64,000 nt of DNA from Bradyrhizobium erythrophlei. GTDB lineage: Bacteria; Pseudomonadota; Alphaproteobacteria; Rhizobiales; Xanthobacteraceae. Position numbers and translations under genes: made by a program. Below the pieces are notes generated by a model. The model worked only from the letters and a program-made list of their open reading frames with translations. It did no database searches and had not been told where the DNA came from. The stretch is from NCBI RefSeq assembly GCF_900129505.1, contig NZ_LT670818.1, positions 2,046,001 to 2,110,000 on the forward strand, written 5' to 3'. Shown piece by piece: positions 1 through 11,020 of this stretch; the first letter of the stretch is position 1; each line of letters starts with the position of its first letter.

Positions 1-398
1 TTGATGTAGTCGCGCACATTCTCCTCGCCGAGCGCGAGCATCTTCTGCGGCGTGTCGGCAACCGCAAACAGCGCCCGCGTCGCCTTGTTGACACCGGCGT
101 CGGTCGCCTGCGCCGACAGCACCACGGCGACCAGCAGCGTAAAGGGATTGAGATGCTCCAGCTCGCCCTTCGGCTCGGGATTGGCTTTGCGAAAACGGCT
201 GAAGGCTTCGTAAACCTCGGCTGGCGTCCACGGCTTTGTCTTTTTGGTTGCGGCGCGCGCCGGCACCGATCGGCCCGCGGCTTTGTTGGCCGGCCTTCCG
301 CGCTTCGCCTTCGCCGCCGCGGGAGCCTTGGCCTTGCCGGCGCGTTGTGGAACAGTTGCTTTCGATTTGGGCAGGGGCTTGCGGGTGATTTTCGCCAT
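1..398 (-). CDS. nth: Endonuclease III (5' part, runs off left edge)
   Basis: Base-excision-repair DNA glycosylase/AP lyase for oxidised pyrimidines. Only the first ~132 codons are present; the helix-hairpin-helix, catalytic Lys/Asp and iron-sulfur cluster lie outside the window. The visible part is a ~55-residue Lys/Ala/Pro-rich basic tail followed by the conserved Nth start: a WTPAEVYEAFSRF-like helix, then LNPFTLLVAVVLSAQATD. The ATG at 398 is only 22 bases from the divergent start at 421. The basic tail is longer than in E. coli Nth, so an internal start cannot be excluded. Family identity is firm; the N-terminus is less certain. Confidence 0.85.
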   Translation of the reverse strand, partial: MAKITRKPLPKSKATVPQRAGKAKAPAAAKAKRGRPANKAAGRSVPARAATKKTKPWTPAEVYEAFSRFRKANPEPKGELEHLNPFTLLVAVVLSAQATDAGVNKATRALFAVADTPQKMLALGEENVRDYI

Positions 399-420
399 GA
401 TGGGGGTATACTGACAGGCC

Positions 421-939
421 ATGACCACAGGCAACGATTTTGATCCGGACGCACAGCCGGAGATTTTTTCGGCGCTGCTGACGCCGCATCGCTCGCTGAA
501 CCGGGCCGGCTTTCTGGTCGTGATGGCGTTCGTCACCTTCGTCAGCTTTGTCGCCGGCATGGCGTTTCTGCTGATGGGCGCCTGGCCGGTGCTGGGCGTT
601 TTCAGCCTCGATGTACTGGCGATCTACTGGGCGTTCAAGGTCAATTTTCGCCGCGCCAAAGCGAGCGAGGAAATCCTCGTGACGCCGTCGGAGCTGCGCC
701 TGCGCCGGATCAGCCATCGCGGCCACGTGGTCGAATTCGTGCTCAATCCGCTGTGGGTGCGGCTCGACCAGATCAGCCACGCCGAATATGGCATCGAAAA
801 GCTTTATCTGGTTTCCAAGGGCCGCCATTTCGCGATCGGAAGCTTTCTGGGACCCGACGAAAAGGCCAGCTTTGCCAAAGCCTTGACGGCTGCGCTGCAG
901 GCCGCCAAGCGGGGTCCGACCCATAACCCGATCTCGTGA
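421..939 (+). CDS. DUF2244 family membrane protein
   Basis: 172 aa. Residues ~30-75 hold two closely spaced hydrophobic helices (beginning AGFLVVMAFVTFVSFVAGMA), followed by a soluble C-terminal half with a VVEFVLNPLWVRL-like strand. This matches the general layout of DUF2244 proteins, for which no biochemical function is known to me. It is divergent from nth, a common alphaproteobacterial pairing. Start ATG at 421. Confidence 0.75.
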   Translation: MTTGNDFDPDAQPEIFSALLTPHRSLNRAGFLVVMAFVTFVSFVAGMAFLLMGAWPVLGVFSLDVLAIYWAFKVNFRRAKASEEILVTPSELRLRRISHRGHVVEFVLNPLWVRLDQISHAEYGIEKLYLVSKGRHFAIGSFLGPDEKASFAKALTAALQAAKRGPTHNPIS

Positions 940-995
940 ACTGCTGATCGGGAATCGGGTGGTTTCGATCGCGCCCCCAGCCTACATCCTAAGCC

Positions 996-1892
996 ATGAT
1001 GAACCTCGCCATGAATGAGCACCGCCTCACCAAACCGGGACCCCAGAACGCCGCGCTGCGCGACTATGATTCGGTGCGGCGCGCCATCGCCTTCATCTCG
1101 GAGCATTGGCGCACGCAGCCGACCATCGAGGCGATGGCGGATGCCGCGGCCGTGACGCCGGATGAGCTGCATCATCTGTTTCGCCGCTGGGCCGGGCTGA
1201 CCCCGAAGGCCTTCATGCAGGCGCTGACGCTTGATCACGCCAAGGGCCTGTTACGCGATTCCGCCAGCATCCTCGACGCCGCACTCGACTCCGGACTTTC
1301 CGGCCCGGGACGGCTGCACGATCTGTTCGTCACCCATGAGGCGATGTCGCCGGGCGAGTGGAAGAACGGCGGCGCCGGCATGACGCTGCGTTACGGTTTT
1401 CATCCTTCGCCGTTCGGAACCGCGATCGTGATCGCCAGCGGCCGCGGGCTGGCCGGGCTGGCGTTTGCGGATCCGGGCGAGGAATCGGCCGCGCTCGCCG
1501 ACATGCAGCGACGCTGGCCGCGCGCGACCTATGTCGAGGACCGTGACGGCACGGCCGGATTGGCGCAGCGCATCTTCGACCCCAAGCTGTGGCGACCCGA
1601 TCAGCCGCTGCGCGTGGTTCTGATCGGCACCGATTTCGAGGTGCGGGTGTGGGAGACGCTGTTGAAGATCCCGATGGGCCGCGCGGTCTGCTATTCGGAC
1701 ATCGCCAGCAACATCAAGAGCCCGAAGGCCTCGCGCGCGGTCGGTGCCGCGGTCGGCAAGAACCCGCTTTCGTTCGTGGTGCCCTGCCATCGCGCGCTCG
1801 GCAAGAGCGGCGCGCTGACCGGCTACCACTGGGGCATCACCCGCAAGCAGGCGATGATCGGCTGGGAAGCCGGGCAGGTGGGGATACAGTAG
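996..1892 (+). CDS. Ada-like protein: AraC-type HTH plus methylated-DNA-cysteine methyltransferase
   Basis: 298 aa. Residues ~20-120 form an AraC-type helix-turn-helix domain (TIEAMADAAAVTPDELHHLF, then LTPKAFMQALTLDHAKGLL). The C-terminal ~150 residues are an Ogt/MGMT domain with the active-site Pro-Cys-His-Arg in SFVVPCHRALG and the downstream GYHWGITRKQ segment. It should repair O6-alkylguanine by suicidal transfer to the PCHR cysteine. The N-terminal zinc/cysteine phosphotriester-repair domain of E. coli Ada is absent, so this is the shorter HTH+MGMT form. Either ATG at 996 or 999, or Met6, could be the start. Confidence 0.85.
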   Translation: MMNLAMNEHRLTKPGPQNAALRDYDSVRRAIAFISEHWRTQPTIEAMADAAAVTPDELHHLFRRWAGLTPKAFMQALTLDHAKGLLRDSASILDAALDSGLSGPGRLHDLFVTHEAMSPGEWKNGGAGMTLRYGFHPSPFGTAIVIASGRGLAGLAFADPGEESAALADMQRRWPRATYVEDRDGTAGLAQRIFDPKLWRPDQPLRVVLIGTDFEVRVWETLLKIPMGRAVCYSDIASNIKSPKASRAVGAAVGKNPLSFVVPCHRALGKSGALTGYHWGITRKQAMIGWEAGQVGIQ

Positions 1893-1903
1893 GGCCTTGC
1901 AAT

Positions 1904-1998
1904 CCTAGGGTGGGCAAAGGCGCTCTTGCGCCGTGCCCACCGTCCATGATGGATCGCAAATTGAGCGGCGGGCGCGCTGCGCTTTGCCCACCCTACGG
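1904..1998. repeat. Intergenic palindromic repeat (GGGTGGGCAAAG family)
   Basis: Inverted arms CCTAGGGTGGGCAAAG (left) and CTTTGCCCACCCTACGG (right) flank a GC-rich centre. This is a widespread intergenic repeat of Bradyrhizobium that often yields spurious short ORF calls. It sits between convergent genes (Ada-like and GNAT) and may act as a bidirectional transcription end. Confidence 0.75.
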
Positions 1999-2526
1999 TT
2001 TCTCCAGCCGTTTCCACATGATCGCGGTGTCGCATAGCCGGCCGTCGGGAAACATCGCGTAATCAGGCACGAGGCCGGTTTGCGTCCAGCCGGCCCGCTG
2101 ATAGAGGCGATGGCCATTTTCGCCGGGCACCGTGTCCAGCACCAAAAGCCAGCGGCCGTGGCGGCGCGCTTCCGCCTCGACCTCCGCCATCAGGGCGGCG
2201 CCGATGCCGCGGCCGCGCGCGAAGCGATGCACCAGCATCTTCTTGATGTCGGCGCGGTGCGGCTGGTTCGGCGGCGTATCCAGCCCGAGCTGGACCGTGC
2301 CGACGATTTTTCCGTCGAGCCGGGCCGCCAGCAGCACGGTGTCTCCCGACTCGACCGAGGCCGCCACCTTGCGAAAGAACGCGAGCGCCGAATCGTGCGG
2401 GAACGGCGCCATGAAACTGACGCTGGCGCCGCCTTCGACGCAGTCGACCAGCACATCGGCCAACTGCGCCAGCGCGCTGTCCGCGACCGGCGCGCCAAGC
2501 GAAACGATCTCCGCCCTCGCGGTCAC
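1993..2526 (-). CDS. GNAT family N-acetyltransferase
   Basis: 177 aa from the GTG at 2526, which lies 7 bases after the gpmA stop. A longer reading from 2577 would overlap gpmA and adds only low-complexity residues. The acetyl-CoA motif A is clear: VHRFARGRGIGAALMAEVEA (RGxGIG), followed by a WLLVLDTVPGENGHRLYQRA motif-B region. The substrate cannot be predicted. It is the last gene of the minus-strand run beginning at dnaK. Confidence 0.8.
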   Translation of the reverse strand: MTARAEIVSLGAPVADSALAQLADVLVDCVEGGASVSFMAPFPHDSALAFFRKVAASVESGDTVLLAARLDGKIVGTVQLGLDTPPNQPHRADIKKMLVHRFARGRGIGAALMAEVEAEARRHGRWLLVLDTVPGENGHRLYQRAGWTQTGLVPDYAMFPDGRLCDTAIMWKRLEKP

Positions 2527-2533
2527 TTGGCGC

Positions 2534-3157
2534 TCACGCCGCCAGATCGAGTTTCGTCGCCACGGTGGAATCGGCATTGAGCCGATAGATGATCGGGACG
2601 CCGGTGGCGAGTTCGCGCTTGAGGATGTTTTCGGGGTTAAGCTTTTCCAGCACCATGATCAGCGCGCGCAGCGAATTGCCGTGCGCCGCGACCAGCGTGC
2701 GTTCGCCCCGCAGCACGCAAGGCAGGATCTCCTGCACGTAATAAGGCAGCGTGCGCGCCAGCGTGTCCTTGAGGCTTTCGCCGCCGGGCGGCGGCACGTC
2801 GTAGGAGCGCCGCCAGATCAGCACCTGCTGCTCGCCCCATTTCTTGCGCGCATCATCCTTGTTGAGGCCGGAGAGATCGCCATAGTCGCGCTCGTTGAGC
2901 GCCTGGTCTTTCCTCGTGGAAAGGCCGGTCTGGCCGAGTTCGGTCAGCATCAGGTCCAGCGTTTGTTGCGCGCGCGTCAGCGCCGAGGTAAAGGCGATGT
3001 CGAAGGTGAGGCCCTGCGCCTTCAGCTTGCGGCCGGCTTCCTTGGCCTCGGCGATGCCCAGCTCGGTGAGACCGGGATCCTTCCAGCCGGTGAAGAGATT
3101 CTTCAGGTTCCATTCGCTCTGGCCATGACGCACCAGCACAAGGAGACGATCGCTCAT
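2534..3157 (-). CDS. gpmA: 2,3-bisphosphoglycerate-dependent phosphoglycerate mutase
   Basis: 207 aa. It interconverts 3- and 2-phosphoglycerate in glycolysis/gluconeogenesis. The phosphohistidine motif [10 protein letters not shown] places the catalytic His at residue 11. The [15 protein letters not shown] segment, the RDYGDLSG region and the second histidine in [11 protein letters not shown] are all present. It is shorter than the ~250-aa E. coli enzyme, as usual for alphaproteobacterial GpmA. It lies 40 bases downstream of dapB on the same strand. Confidence 0.92.
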   Translation of the reverse strand: MSDRLLVLVRHGQSEWNLKNLFTGWKDPGLTELGIAEAKEAGRKLKAQGLTFDIAFTSALTRAQQTLDLMLTELGQTGLSTRKDQALNERDYGDLSGLNKDDARKKWGEQQVLIWRRSYDVPPPGGESLKDTLARTLPYYVQEILPCVLRGERTLVAAHGNSLRALIMVLEKLNPENILKRELATGVPIIYRLNADSTVATKLDLAA

Positions 3158-3197
3158 TTTCTTATTCCGTTGATATCCAGGTAAATCGCCAGGCCCT

Positions 3198-4013
3198 TCA
3201 GAAATCGCTGAGGCCGAGCACGTCGGTCATCGAATACATGCCGGGCTTCTTGTCGCGCGCCCACAGCGCTGCCTTGATGGCGCCCTGCGCGAACATGGTG
3301 CGATCCTCGGCCCGGTGCGTCAGCTCGATGCGTTCCATCGGGCCCGCAAAGATCACGCTGTGATCGCCGGTGACGGAGCCGCCCCGCAACGATGCAAAGC
3401 CGATATCGCCGGTTTTCCGCGCGCCTGTGATGCCGTCGCGGCCACGCGCGGCGTGCTGATCGAGCGGGATTCCCCGGCCCGAGGCCGCGGCCTCGCCCAG
3501 CATCAAGGCGGTGCCCGAGGGCGCGTCGATCTTGGCGCGGTGGTGCACGTCAAGGATTTCGATATCAAAGCTTTCGTCAAGCGATTGCGCGACCCGCTTG
3601 ACCAGCGCCGCCAGCAGATTGACGCCGAGGCTCATATTGCCCGATTTGACGACAATGGCGCGCGAGGTGACGCTCCTGATGACGGCGTCGTCCGAACCTG
3701 AAAGACCGGTGGTGCCGATGACGTGCACCAGGCCGCGCTGGGCGGCGATCGCGACATTGGCGATGGTCGCCTTGGGCACGGTGAAGTCCAGAATGCCGTC
3801 GGCATTGGCCGACAGCGACCACAAATCGGCCGACAGCATGACGCCGTTGGCGGGCAGGCCGGCGAGCACGCCGGCGTCCTTGCCCAGCAGTTCCGAGCCG
3901 GGCGCCTCCAGCGCGCCGGTGAGAACGGCGCCCTTGGTTTCCGAAATGACACGCGTCAGCGCGCGGCCCATCCGGCCGCCGGCCCCCGCAACGATCAAGC
4001 GCATGTCGGACAT
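3198..4013 (-). CDS. dapB: 4-hydroxy-tetrahydrodipicolinate reductase
   Basis: 271 aa. NAD(P)H-dependent reductase of the lysine/diaminopimelate pathway. It has the N-terminal Rossmann glycine motif GAGGRMG (residues ~10-16), the VIGTTG region, and the catalytic/substrate segment [14 protein letters not shown] (HHRxKxDAPSGTA in the family). Normal length. It lies in a same-strand run with pyrF and gpmA. Confidence 0.95.
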   Translation of the reverse strand: MSDMRLIVAGAGGRMGRALTRVISETKGAVLTGALEAPGSELLGKDAGVLAGLPANGVMLSADLWSLSANADGILDFTVPKATIANVAIAAQRGLVHVIGTTGLSGSDDAVIRSVTSRAIVVKSGNMSLGVNLLAALVKRVAQSLDESFDIEILDVHHRAKIDAPSGTALMLGEAAASGRGIPLDQHAARGRDGITGARKTGDIGFASLRGGSVTGDHSVIFAGPMERIELTHRAEDRTMFAQGAIKAALWARDKKPGMYSMTDVLGLSDF

Positions 4014-4079
4014 TGTTCAAGCCCTCGCCCCTGCGGTATAGCCGGGGCAGGCCATTCCGGCAACCGACTGCGCCTTCCG

Positions 4080-4385
4080 CTATTGCGGCTGCGGGCCGTC
4101 ATAGCCCTCGATGATCACGAGGTCGCTCTCGGCGTGCGGCGAGCGGATCGCGACCAGACGGACATATTCTGGGGAATTGTAGCAGGCAAGCGCGGTCTCG
4201 TAATCCTTGAACTCCAGTACCACGTTGCGCGAGCGCGAGGTGCCTTCCTTGGGCACATGCTTGCCGCCGCGCACCAGGAACTTGGCGCCGTATTTGGCAA
4301 ACACCGCGCCGTTCTGCGCGACGTATTCCTGGTAGCCATCCATGTTGTTCACATCGACCCGTGCGATCCAGTAGCCCTTTGCCAT
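4080..4385 (-). CDS. DUF1330 domain protein
   Basis: 101 aa. It begins MAKGYWIARVDVNNMDGYQE and contains GAKFLVRGGKH and NVVLEFKDYETALACYNSPEY, the pattern of the ferredoxin-like, dimeric alpha/beta-barrel DUF1330 family. The function is not established. It lies 20 bases downstream of pyrF and may be co-transcribed with it. Confidence 0.85.
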   Translation of the reverse strand: MAKGYWIARVDVNNMDGYQEYVAQNGAVFAKYGAKFLVRGGKHVPKEGTSRSRNVVLEFKDYETALACYNSPEYVRLVAIRSPHAESDLVIIEGYDGPQPQ

Positions 4386-4405
4386 CTGCTTTTTCCTTTC
4401 TTGCT

Positions 4406-5116
4406 TTAACCCAGCGCCTGCACGATTTCCGCCTGGATCGCGTCCGCCGCTGCTCGGGGATCGGCGGCTTCCAGCACGGGCCGGCCGACCACCAGATAAT
4501 CGCTGCCGGCGGCAATCGCGCGCCCCGGCGTCATGATGCGCTTCTGGTCGCCCGTAGCGCTGCCCGCGGGGCGGATGCCCGGCGTCACCAGCACCATCTG
4601 ATGGCCGACGACCTTGCGCAGGCTCACTGCTTCCTCCGGCGAACAGACGAGGCCGTCGACGCCGAGCACCTGCGCCTGCTGGGCGCGTGCCTCGACCAGG
4701 TCGGAGACGCCGAACCGGTAGCCCGCGGCGTGGAGATCGCCGTCGTCGTAGGAAGTCAGCACGGTGACGGCGAGGATCTTCAGACCCGATCCGGCGCGGG
4801 CCTCCACGGCGGCCTTCATGGTCTGCGGATAGGCATGCACGGTCAGGAAGGTCGCGCCAGACTTGGCGATGCTCTCGACACCGCGCGCCACCGTGTTGCC
4901 GATGTCGTGCAGCTTGAGATCGATGAACACCTTCTTGCCGGCATCCGCGAGCCGGCCGACCAGCGGCAATCCACCGGCGTAAGCGAGCTGATAGCCGATC
5001 TTGTAGAAAGTGACGCTGTCGCCGAGCCGCGCGATCATCGCCTCCGCAGCAGTGACCTCGGCCAGATCAAGCGCCACAATCAACCGGTCGCGGGAGGCGA
5101 TCCTGGAGGGCTGCAT
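4406..5116 (-). CDS. pyrF: Orotidine 5'-phosphate decarboxylase
   Basis: 236 aa. Final step of UMP synthesis. The catalytic Asp-x-Lys-x-x-x-Asp array is visible in [15 protein letters not shown] (about D66, K68 and D71). The phosphate-binding C-terminal loop is [14 protein letters not shown]. It starts 6 bases after the upstream flavin reductase stop, consistent with translational coupling. Confidence 0.95.
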   Translation of the reverse strand: MQPSRIASRDRLIVALDLAEVTAAEAMIARLGDSVTFYKIGYQLAYAGGLPLVGRLADAGKKVFIDLKLHDIGNTVARGVESIAKSGATFLTVHAYPQTMKAAVEARAGSGLKILAVTVLTSYDDGDLHAAGYRFGVSDLVEARAQQAQVLGVDGLVCSPEEAVSLRKVVGHQMVLVTPGIRPAGSATGDQKRIMTPGRAIAAGSDYLVVGRPVLEAADPRAAADAIQAEIVQALG

Positions 5117-5122
5117 GTCACC

Positions 5123-5701
5123 TCACATCATGCGTTGGGAAAATTCGATCAATTGCCGCACCAGCGCGGCCAGCGCCTCGACATCCGCCGGATGCTTCAG
5201 CCTGTCCATATCATCATAGGCTCCCGATGCGAACGACAGCGCGAGCTGGTTCGGAATCACCGTCGCGTGACAGGCCGACAGGATCAGCCGCAGCGCCGCC
5301 AGCGATCGCGTGCCGCCGAGCCGACCCTCGGAAGCGGAGGCGATCGCAAACGGGCGTTCCCGGAACACCTGGCCGCGGCTTTCCTGCGGATCCTGCACCC
5401 GGCTCACCCAGTCGATGGTGTTCTTGACCAGCGGCGGGACCGACGAATTGTATTCCGGCGTCACGATGAGGACGCCATGATGGGCCGATATCATCCGCTT
5501 GAGATTGACGGCGTGCTTCGGCACGCCCGATTTGCTCTGCAGGTCGCCGTCATAGATCGGCAGCGGAAAATCGGCGAGCGAAATGCGGGTGATTTCGGCC
5601 CCGGCCTGGGTGAATTCATAGGCGGCGGTTGCGGCAAGCCTCGCATTGAGCGAGCCGGTGCGCAGCGAGCCGGGGATCACGAGGATCTTCAGGGCGGACA
5701 T
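5123..5701 (-). CDS. NADPH-dependent FMN reductase family protein
   Basis: 192 aa. The flavodoxin-like FMN phosphate loop VIPGSLRTGSLNARLA is at residues ~8-23, and TPEYNSSVPPLVKNTIDW is the second flavin/NADPH signature of the ChrR/azoreductase-like family. It probably reduces quinones or other small electrophiles; the exact substrate is unknown. It lies immediately upstream of pyrF. Confidence 0.88.
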   Translation of the reverse strand: MSALKILVIPGSLRTGSLNARLAATAAYEFTQAGAEITRISLADFPLPIYDGDLQSKSGVPKHAVNLKRMISAHHGVLIVTPEYNSSVPPLVKNTIDWVSRVQDPQESRGQVFRERPFAIASASEGRLGGTRSLAALRLILSACHATVIPNQLALSFASGAYDDMDRLKHPADVEALAALVRQLIEFSQRMM

Positions 5702-5774
5702 GATTTAAAAATCGCGTTCGGACCAACTCGCAGCGCGCGCGAGCCTATGGCTTCCGCGGAATAATCCGCGCGTA

Positions 5775-6377
5775 TCAGTGCTTGCGATACACCCAGACAC
5801 GCGCCGGCGGAAGGTTCATCCAGATGCGTTCGGAAGCTTCCGTGGACACGCCGGGCAATGATTTCGGAATTGGCGGTGCCACCGAATAGGTGAACTGCAC
5901 GAACGGCGCGCCGGGCCCGAGCGCAACGAACGCCTCGCGGATCAGTTTCAGCCGCGTCAGCATCGGCTTGGTCACGAGCGGCAGACCGGAGACCACGGCG
6001 GAGGCGGGAGCACTGAGGACGTTGCGGAGCGAATCGCGCAGCGTATAGGCGTCGCCCTGCACTACCTTGGCGAGCGGGTAGCGCTCGCGCAGCAGCGCGC
6101 AGAAGGAAGGATTATATTCGACCAGTACGAGCCGCTTCTGATCGACGCCGCGCTCGATCAGGGCGTTGGTGATCGCACCGGTCCCTGGCCCAAGTTCGAC
6201 GACCGGCCCTTCGGATTTGATGTCGACATACTGCGCCATGGTACGGGCCAACACCCGTCCCGACGGCATCACCGCGCCCATGTGCAGCGGCTTCTCGATC
6301 CATGAACGGAGAAAACGCACCTCGTCGTCGAGACGAAGAGGCTTCTTCAACGCACGCGCGGACGATTGCAAAGGCAT
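5775..6377 (-). CDS. pmtA: Phospholipid N-methyltransferase (PmtA type)
   Basis: 200 aa SAM-dependent methyltransferase. Residues ~20-40 carry RFLRSWIEKPLHMGAVMPSG, which resembles the start of the rhizobial PmtA family. The SAM-binding motif is VVELGPGTGAITNALIERGV, followed by the NPPARVW-like end (NLPPARVWVYRKH). PmtA methylates phosphatidylethanolamine stepwise toward phosphatidylcholine. From memory, pmtA in Bradyrhizobium japonicum was found just downstream of dnaKJ, the same arrangement as here. Sequence alone cannot fully exclude a KsgA-like rRNA dimethylase, but the length and N-terminus favour PmtA. Confidence 0.82.
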   Translation of the reverse strand: MPLQSSARALKKPLRLDDEVRFLRSWIEKPLHMGAVMPSGRVLARTMAQYVDIKSEGPVVELGPGTGAITNALIERGVDQKRLVLVEYNPSFCALLRERYPLAKVVQGDAYTLRDSLRNVLSAPASAVVSGLPLVTKPMLTRLKLIREAFVALGPGAPFVQFTYSVAPPIPKSLPGVSTEASERIWMNLPPARVWVYRKH

Positions 6378-6470
6378 GTCGCTACCAGGCGGGACCGCTC
6401 GCGCGGCAGTGTCAGAAAATAGTCATAAAGAGGTATAGGTCGCAGGCGATACGGTCAAGCCGGACCGCGC

Positions 6471-7607
6471 CTATGACGCGGCGCGGGTGCCGAAGAAGTC
6501 CTTGACCTTGGTGAAGAAACCCGCCGCTTCGGGCTGGGTTGCACCGGACGATAATTTTTCGAACTCGGCCAGCAATTCCTGCTGCTTCTTGGTGAGGTTC
6601 TGCGGCGTTTCGACCACCACCTGGACATACATGTCGCCGGTCTGGCGCGAGCGAAGCACCGGCATGCCTTTTGATGCAATGCGAAAGCGCCGGCCGGACT
6701 GGGTCCCGGAAGGGATTTTCACCTTGGTTTTTCCCTTGTCGATGGTCGGCACCTCGAACTCGCCGCCGAGTGCTGCCGTCACCATCGAGATCGGGACCCG
6801 GCAGTGCAAGTCGGCGCCATCGCGCTGGAAGAATTCGTGGCTGGCCAGCGACAGGAAAATGTAGAGATCGCCGGGCGGACCGCCGCGGACGCCGGCCTCG
6901 CCTTCGCCGGCAAGCCGGATGCGGGTGCCGTCTTCCACGCCTTGCGGAATATTGACCGACAGATTGCGCTCGCGCGTCACCCGGCCGGAGCCCGTGCATG
7001 ACGGGCAGGGGTCTTCGATCATCTGGCCGCGGCCCTGGCAGCCAGGGCAGGTACGCTCCAGCGTGAAGAAGCCCTGCGCCTGCCGAACCCGCCCCGCACC
7101 ACCGCACATCGAACAGGTCTTCGGCTTGGTGCCGGCCTTGGCACCGGTGCCCGAACAGGAATCGCAGGTCACCGAAACCGGGATCTCGATCTGGGCGGTC
7201 TTGCCGAAGAAGGCCTCGTCCAGCGTGATTTCCATGTTGTAGCGCAGGTCCGCGCCGCGTTCGCGCCCGCCGCCGCCGCGCCCGCGCTGGCCGGCCATGC
7301 CGAACAGGTCTTCGAAAATATCGGAAAATGACGAGGCAAAGCCGGCGCCGAAGCCGGGACCGCCGCCACCGCCCTGCTCGAAGGCCGCGTGACCGAAACG
7401 GTCATAGGCGGCGCGCTTTTCGCCGTCCTTGAGGACTTCGTAGGCTTCGTTGATTTCCTTGAAGCGGACTTCGCTGGAGGCGTCGCCTGGATTCTTGTCC
7501 GGATGCCATTTCATCGCAAGCTTGCGGAAGGCGGCCTTAAGCTTGGAATCGTCCGCGGTCCGGTCGACTTCGAGGGTTTCGTAGTAGCAGCGCTTGGTGG
7601 TGGACAT
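6471..7607 (-). CDS. dnaJ: Chaperone DnaJ
   Basis: 378 aa Hsp40 co-chaperone that stimulates DnaK ATPase. The J domain (residues 1-70) carries HPD in [11 protein letters not shown] Gly/Phe-rich linker ([15 protein letters not shown]) follows. The four zinc-finger repeats are [24 protein letters not shown] and CPSCTGSG, and then the C-terminal substrate-binding domain. It is 144 bases downstream of dnaK with a perfect inverted repeat between them. Confidence 0.97.
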   Translation of the reverse strand: MSTTKRCYYETLEVDRTADDSKLKAAFRKLAMKWHPDKNPGDASSEVRFKEINEAYEVLKDGEKRAAYDRFGHAAFEQGGGGGPGFGAGFASSFSDIFEDLFGMAGQRGRGGGGRERGADLRYNMEITLDEAFFGKTAQIEIPVSVTCDSCSGTGAKAGTKPKTCSMCGGAGRVRQAQGFFTLERTCPGCQGRGQMIEDPCPSCTGSGRVTRERNLSVNIPQGVEDGTRIRLAGEGEAGVRGGPPGDLYIFLSLASHEFFQRDGADLHCRVPISMVTAALGGEFEVPTIDKGKTKVKIPSGTQSGRRFRIASKGMPVLRSRQTGDMYVQVVVETPQNLTKKQQELLAEFEKLSSGATQPEAAGFFTKVKDFFGTRAAS

Positions 7608-7685
7608 CCGTCAAACCCGCCCGATATTCGTCCTCATTCCCTTGGGAACGCGCGTGAAACAATGCAGCCTTCGGCTTAACGAAAA

Positions 7686-7739
7686 ATGACCCTCATCCCT
7701 GGAGACGCAATTGGCGTGCTCTTCGGAATGAGGGTCATG
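7686..7739 (-). terminator. Inverted repeat between dnaK and dnaJ
   Basis: ATGACCCTCAT (7686-7696) and ATGAGGGTCAT (7729-7739) are perfect 11-base inverted arms around a 32-base centre. Read on the dnaKJ strand this forms a hairpin just after the dnaK stop. No long T-run follows, so it may be an attenuator, an mRNA-processing or stability element, or an extragenic repeat. Confidence 0.5.
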
Positions 7740-7751
7740 ATCCAAGCCCGT

Positions 7752-9653
<1,902 letters not shown>

Positions 9654-9757
9654 GGTCCTCATATCCTTCTTTTTGCGGCAGGTTGGCTGGGCCCTGACGG
9701 CGCACCAATCCAAACCCCCAAACGATCAATTACTCGCGATATTGCGACGGTGAGCCT

Positions 9758-9786
9758 CATATAGGAGGGGGGTGGGGGCCCGCAAG
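9758..9786 (-). promoter_or_regulatory. RpoH (sigma-32)-type heat-shock promoter of dnaK
   Basis: Read on the minus strand: CTTG (9786-9783), 17 bases, then CCTATATG (9765-9758). This fits the alphaproteobacterial sigma-32 consensus CTTG-N17/18-CYTATYTG closely. It lies ~105 bases upstream of the dnaK ATG, leaving a leader of roughly 100 nt. Confidence 0.7.
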
Positions 9787-10047
9787 GACCGGGCGCAACC
9801 TTAGCCCATGAAAACGCTCACCCTTGAAAGATAGTGTCTGCTTGGACACGGGACCGGCCCTGACGATGATGAACACGCCTCAGCGCCGACAGGGCACGGG
9901 TCCCGGCATCCCGGAGAATCGGGGCCGGTGGCCTGTTGCCGGGACCTGAAACCCGCTAAAATCGGACGCCAAAGCTCCAAGGTCCCGGTCAGGGGCCGCT
10001 GCCGGCCGACCATTGAACGGCCTCAATGCAAACCCAGTAGAAATTTC
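9787..10047. other. Divergent intergenic region dnaK / exported protein
   Basis: No gene is supported here. The stretch contains several GGGACC/GGTCCC and GGCC-rich short palindromes, for example around 9848-9965. It should hold the promoter of the plus-strand gene at 10048, but no clear -35/-10 pair was recognised. Confidence 0.5.
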
Positions 10048-10998
10048 ATGAAGCTCATTCGACTAACCGCCGCCATTGCCCTGGTCGTCGCCGCCGCCTC
10101 GCTTGCCTTCGGTCCGGCGCTCGCCGCGGACCCGGTCTTTCCGCCGGGCATGCGGGTCGGTCTGACGCCGCTGGTGGGCCTCGTCCCCGCCAAGGCATTC
10201 GTCGGCTTCGAGACCGAGGACCACGGCGTCAGGGTATTGGTGACGGAGCTGCCGGCCGAGGCCTATGGCGAGGTCGCCAACGCCTTCAAGGCCAATCCCG
10301 CTGGTGCCGGCGGCATCAAGCCGGAGAGCATCGAGACGTCAGCCGGCCTCGCCTATTACACCACGGAGAGCGCCAAGAATGGCGCCGCCAATGTGCGGCG
10401 CTACTCGATGATCCTGCCGGGCAGCACCTTCTCCGGCTATGTCGCCGTGCAGGTCCCCGAGAATGCCGGCAAGATCTATACCGACGACGCCGTACGGCAG
10501 ATGTTCGCCTCCGCCGCGATCCGCAAGGAAGTCCCGATCGACGAGCAGCTGTCTTTGCTGCCGTTCAAGATCACTGACCTCGCCGATTTTAAGACGGTCC
10601 GCACGCTGGCGCCGGGCGCCGCCCTCATCCTCGGCGACAGCGACGAAGCCAAGGGCTTCGAGGTCGCGCCCTTCATGGTGATCGGCCTGATGGGATCGAC
10701 GCCGGCGCAGCCCGACGATCGCGGCCGTTTCGCCCAGCAGGCCGCAACCACGATCCCCGGCGTCCGCGACGCGCACATGACGATGTCGGAACCGATCCGG
10801 ATCGACGGCATGGCCGGCTACGAAACCCGGATCGATGCCACCAGCGGCAAGGGCAATACCCCGGTCACCGTGGTGCAATGGCTGCGCTTCGGTGGCCAGA
10901 GCACCATGCGGATCATCGCAAGCGCCCCGCGCGACGACTGGGCCAAGGCGTTTCCACGCTTCCGCGCGGTGCGCGATGGAATCCAGCCGCGCGGCTGA
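10048..10998 (+). CDS. Exported hypothetical protein
   Basis: 316 aa from the ATG at 10048. The reading extended to 9928 lacks coding character. Residues 1-~28 are a Sec signal peptide (MKLIRLTAAIALVVAAASLA, cleavage near ALAAD). The mature part is alpha/beta without a motif I recognise. It contains a VGLVPAKAFVGFETEDHGVR strand near the start and a WLRFGGQSTMRIIASAPRDDW segment near the end. It is predicted periplasmic. The gene lies between the dnaK promoter and grpE, with no obvious functional link. Confidence 0.7.
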   Translation: MKLIRLTAAIALVVAAASLAFGPALAADPVFPPGMRVGLTPLVGLVPAKAFVGFETEDHGVRVLVTELPAEAYGEVANAFKANPAGAGGIKPESIETSAGLAYYTTESAKNGAANVRRYSMILPGSTFSGYVAVQVPENAGKIYTDDAVRQMFASAAIRKEVPIDEQLSLLPFKITDLADFKTVRTLAPGAALILGDSDEAKGFEVAPFMVIGLMGSTPAQPDDRGRFAQQAATTIPGVRDAHMTMSEPIRIDGMAGYETRIDATSGKGNTPVTVVQWLRFGGQSTMRIIASAPRDDWAKAFPRFRAVRDGIQPRG

Positions 10999-11020
10999 CC
11001 GGGGTCTGGCCAATCGAAGG

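Noticed and set aside
1823..2117. Two ~70-codon ORFs over the 1904-1998 repeat
   Set aside because: Spurious translations of the GGGTGGGCAAAG palindromic repeat.
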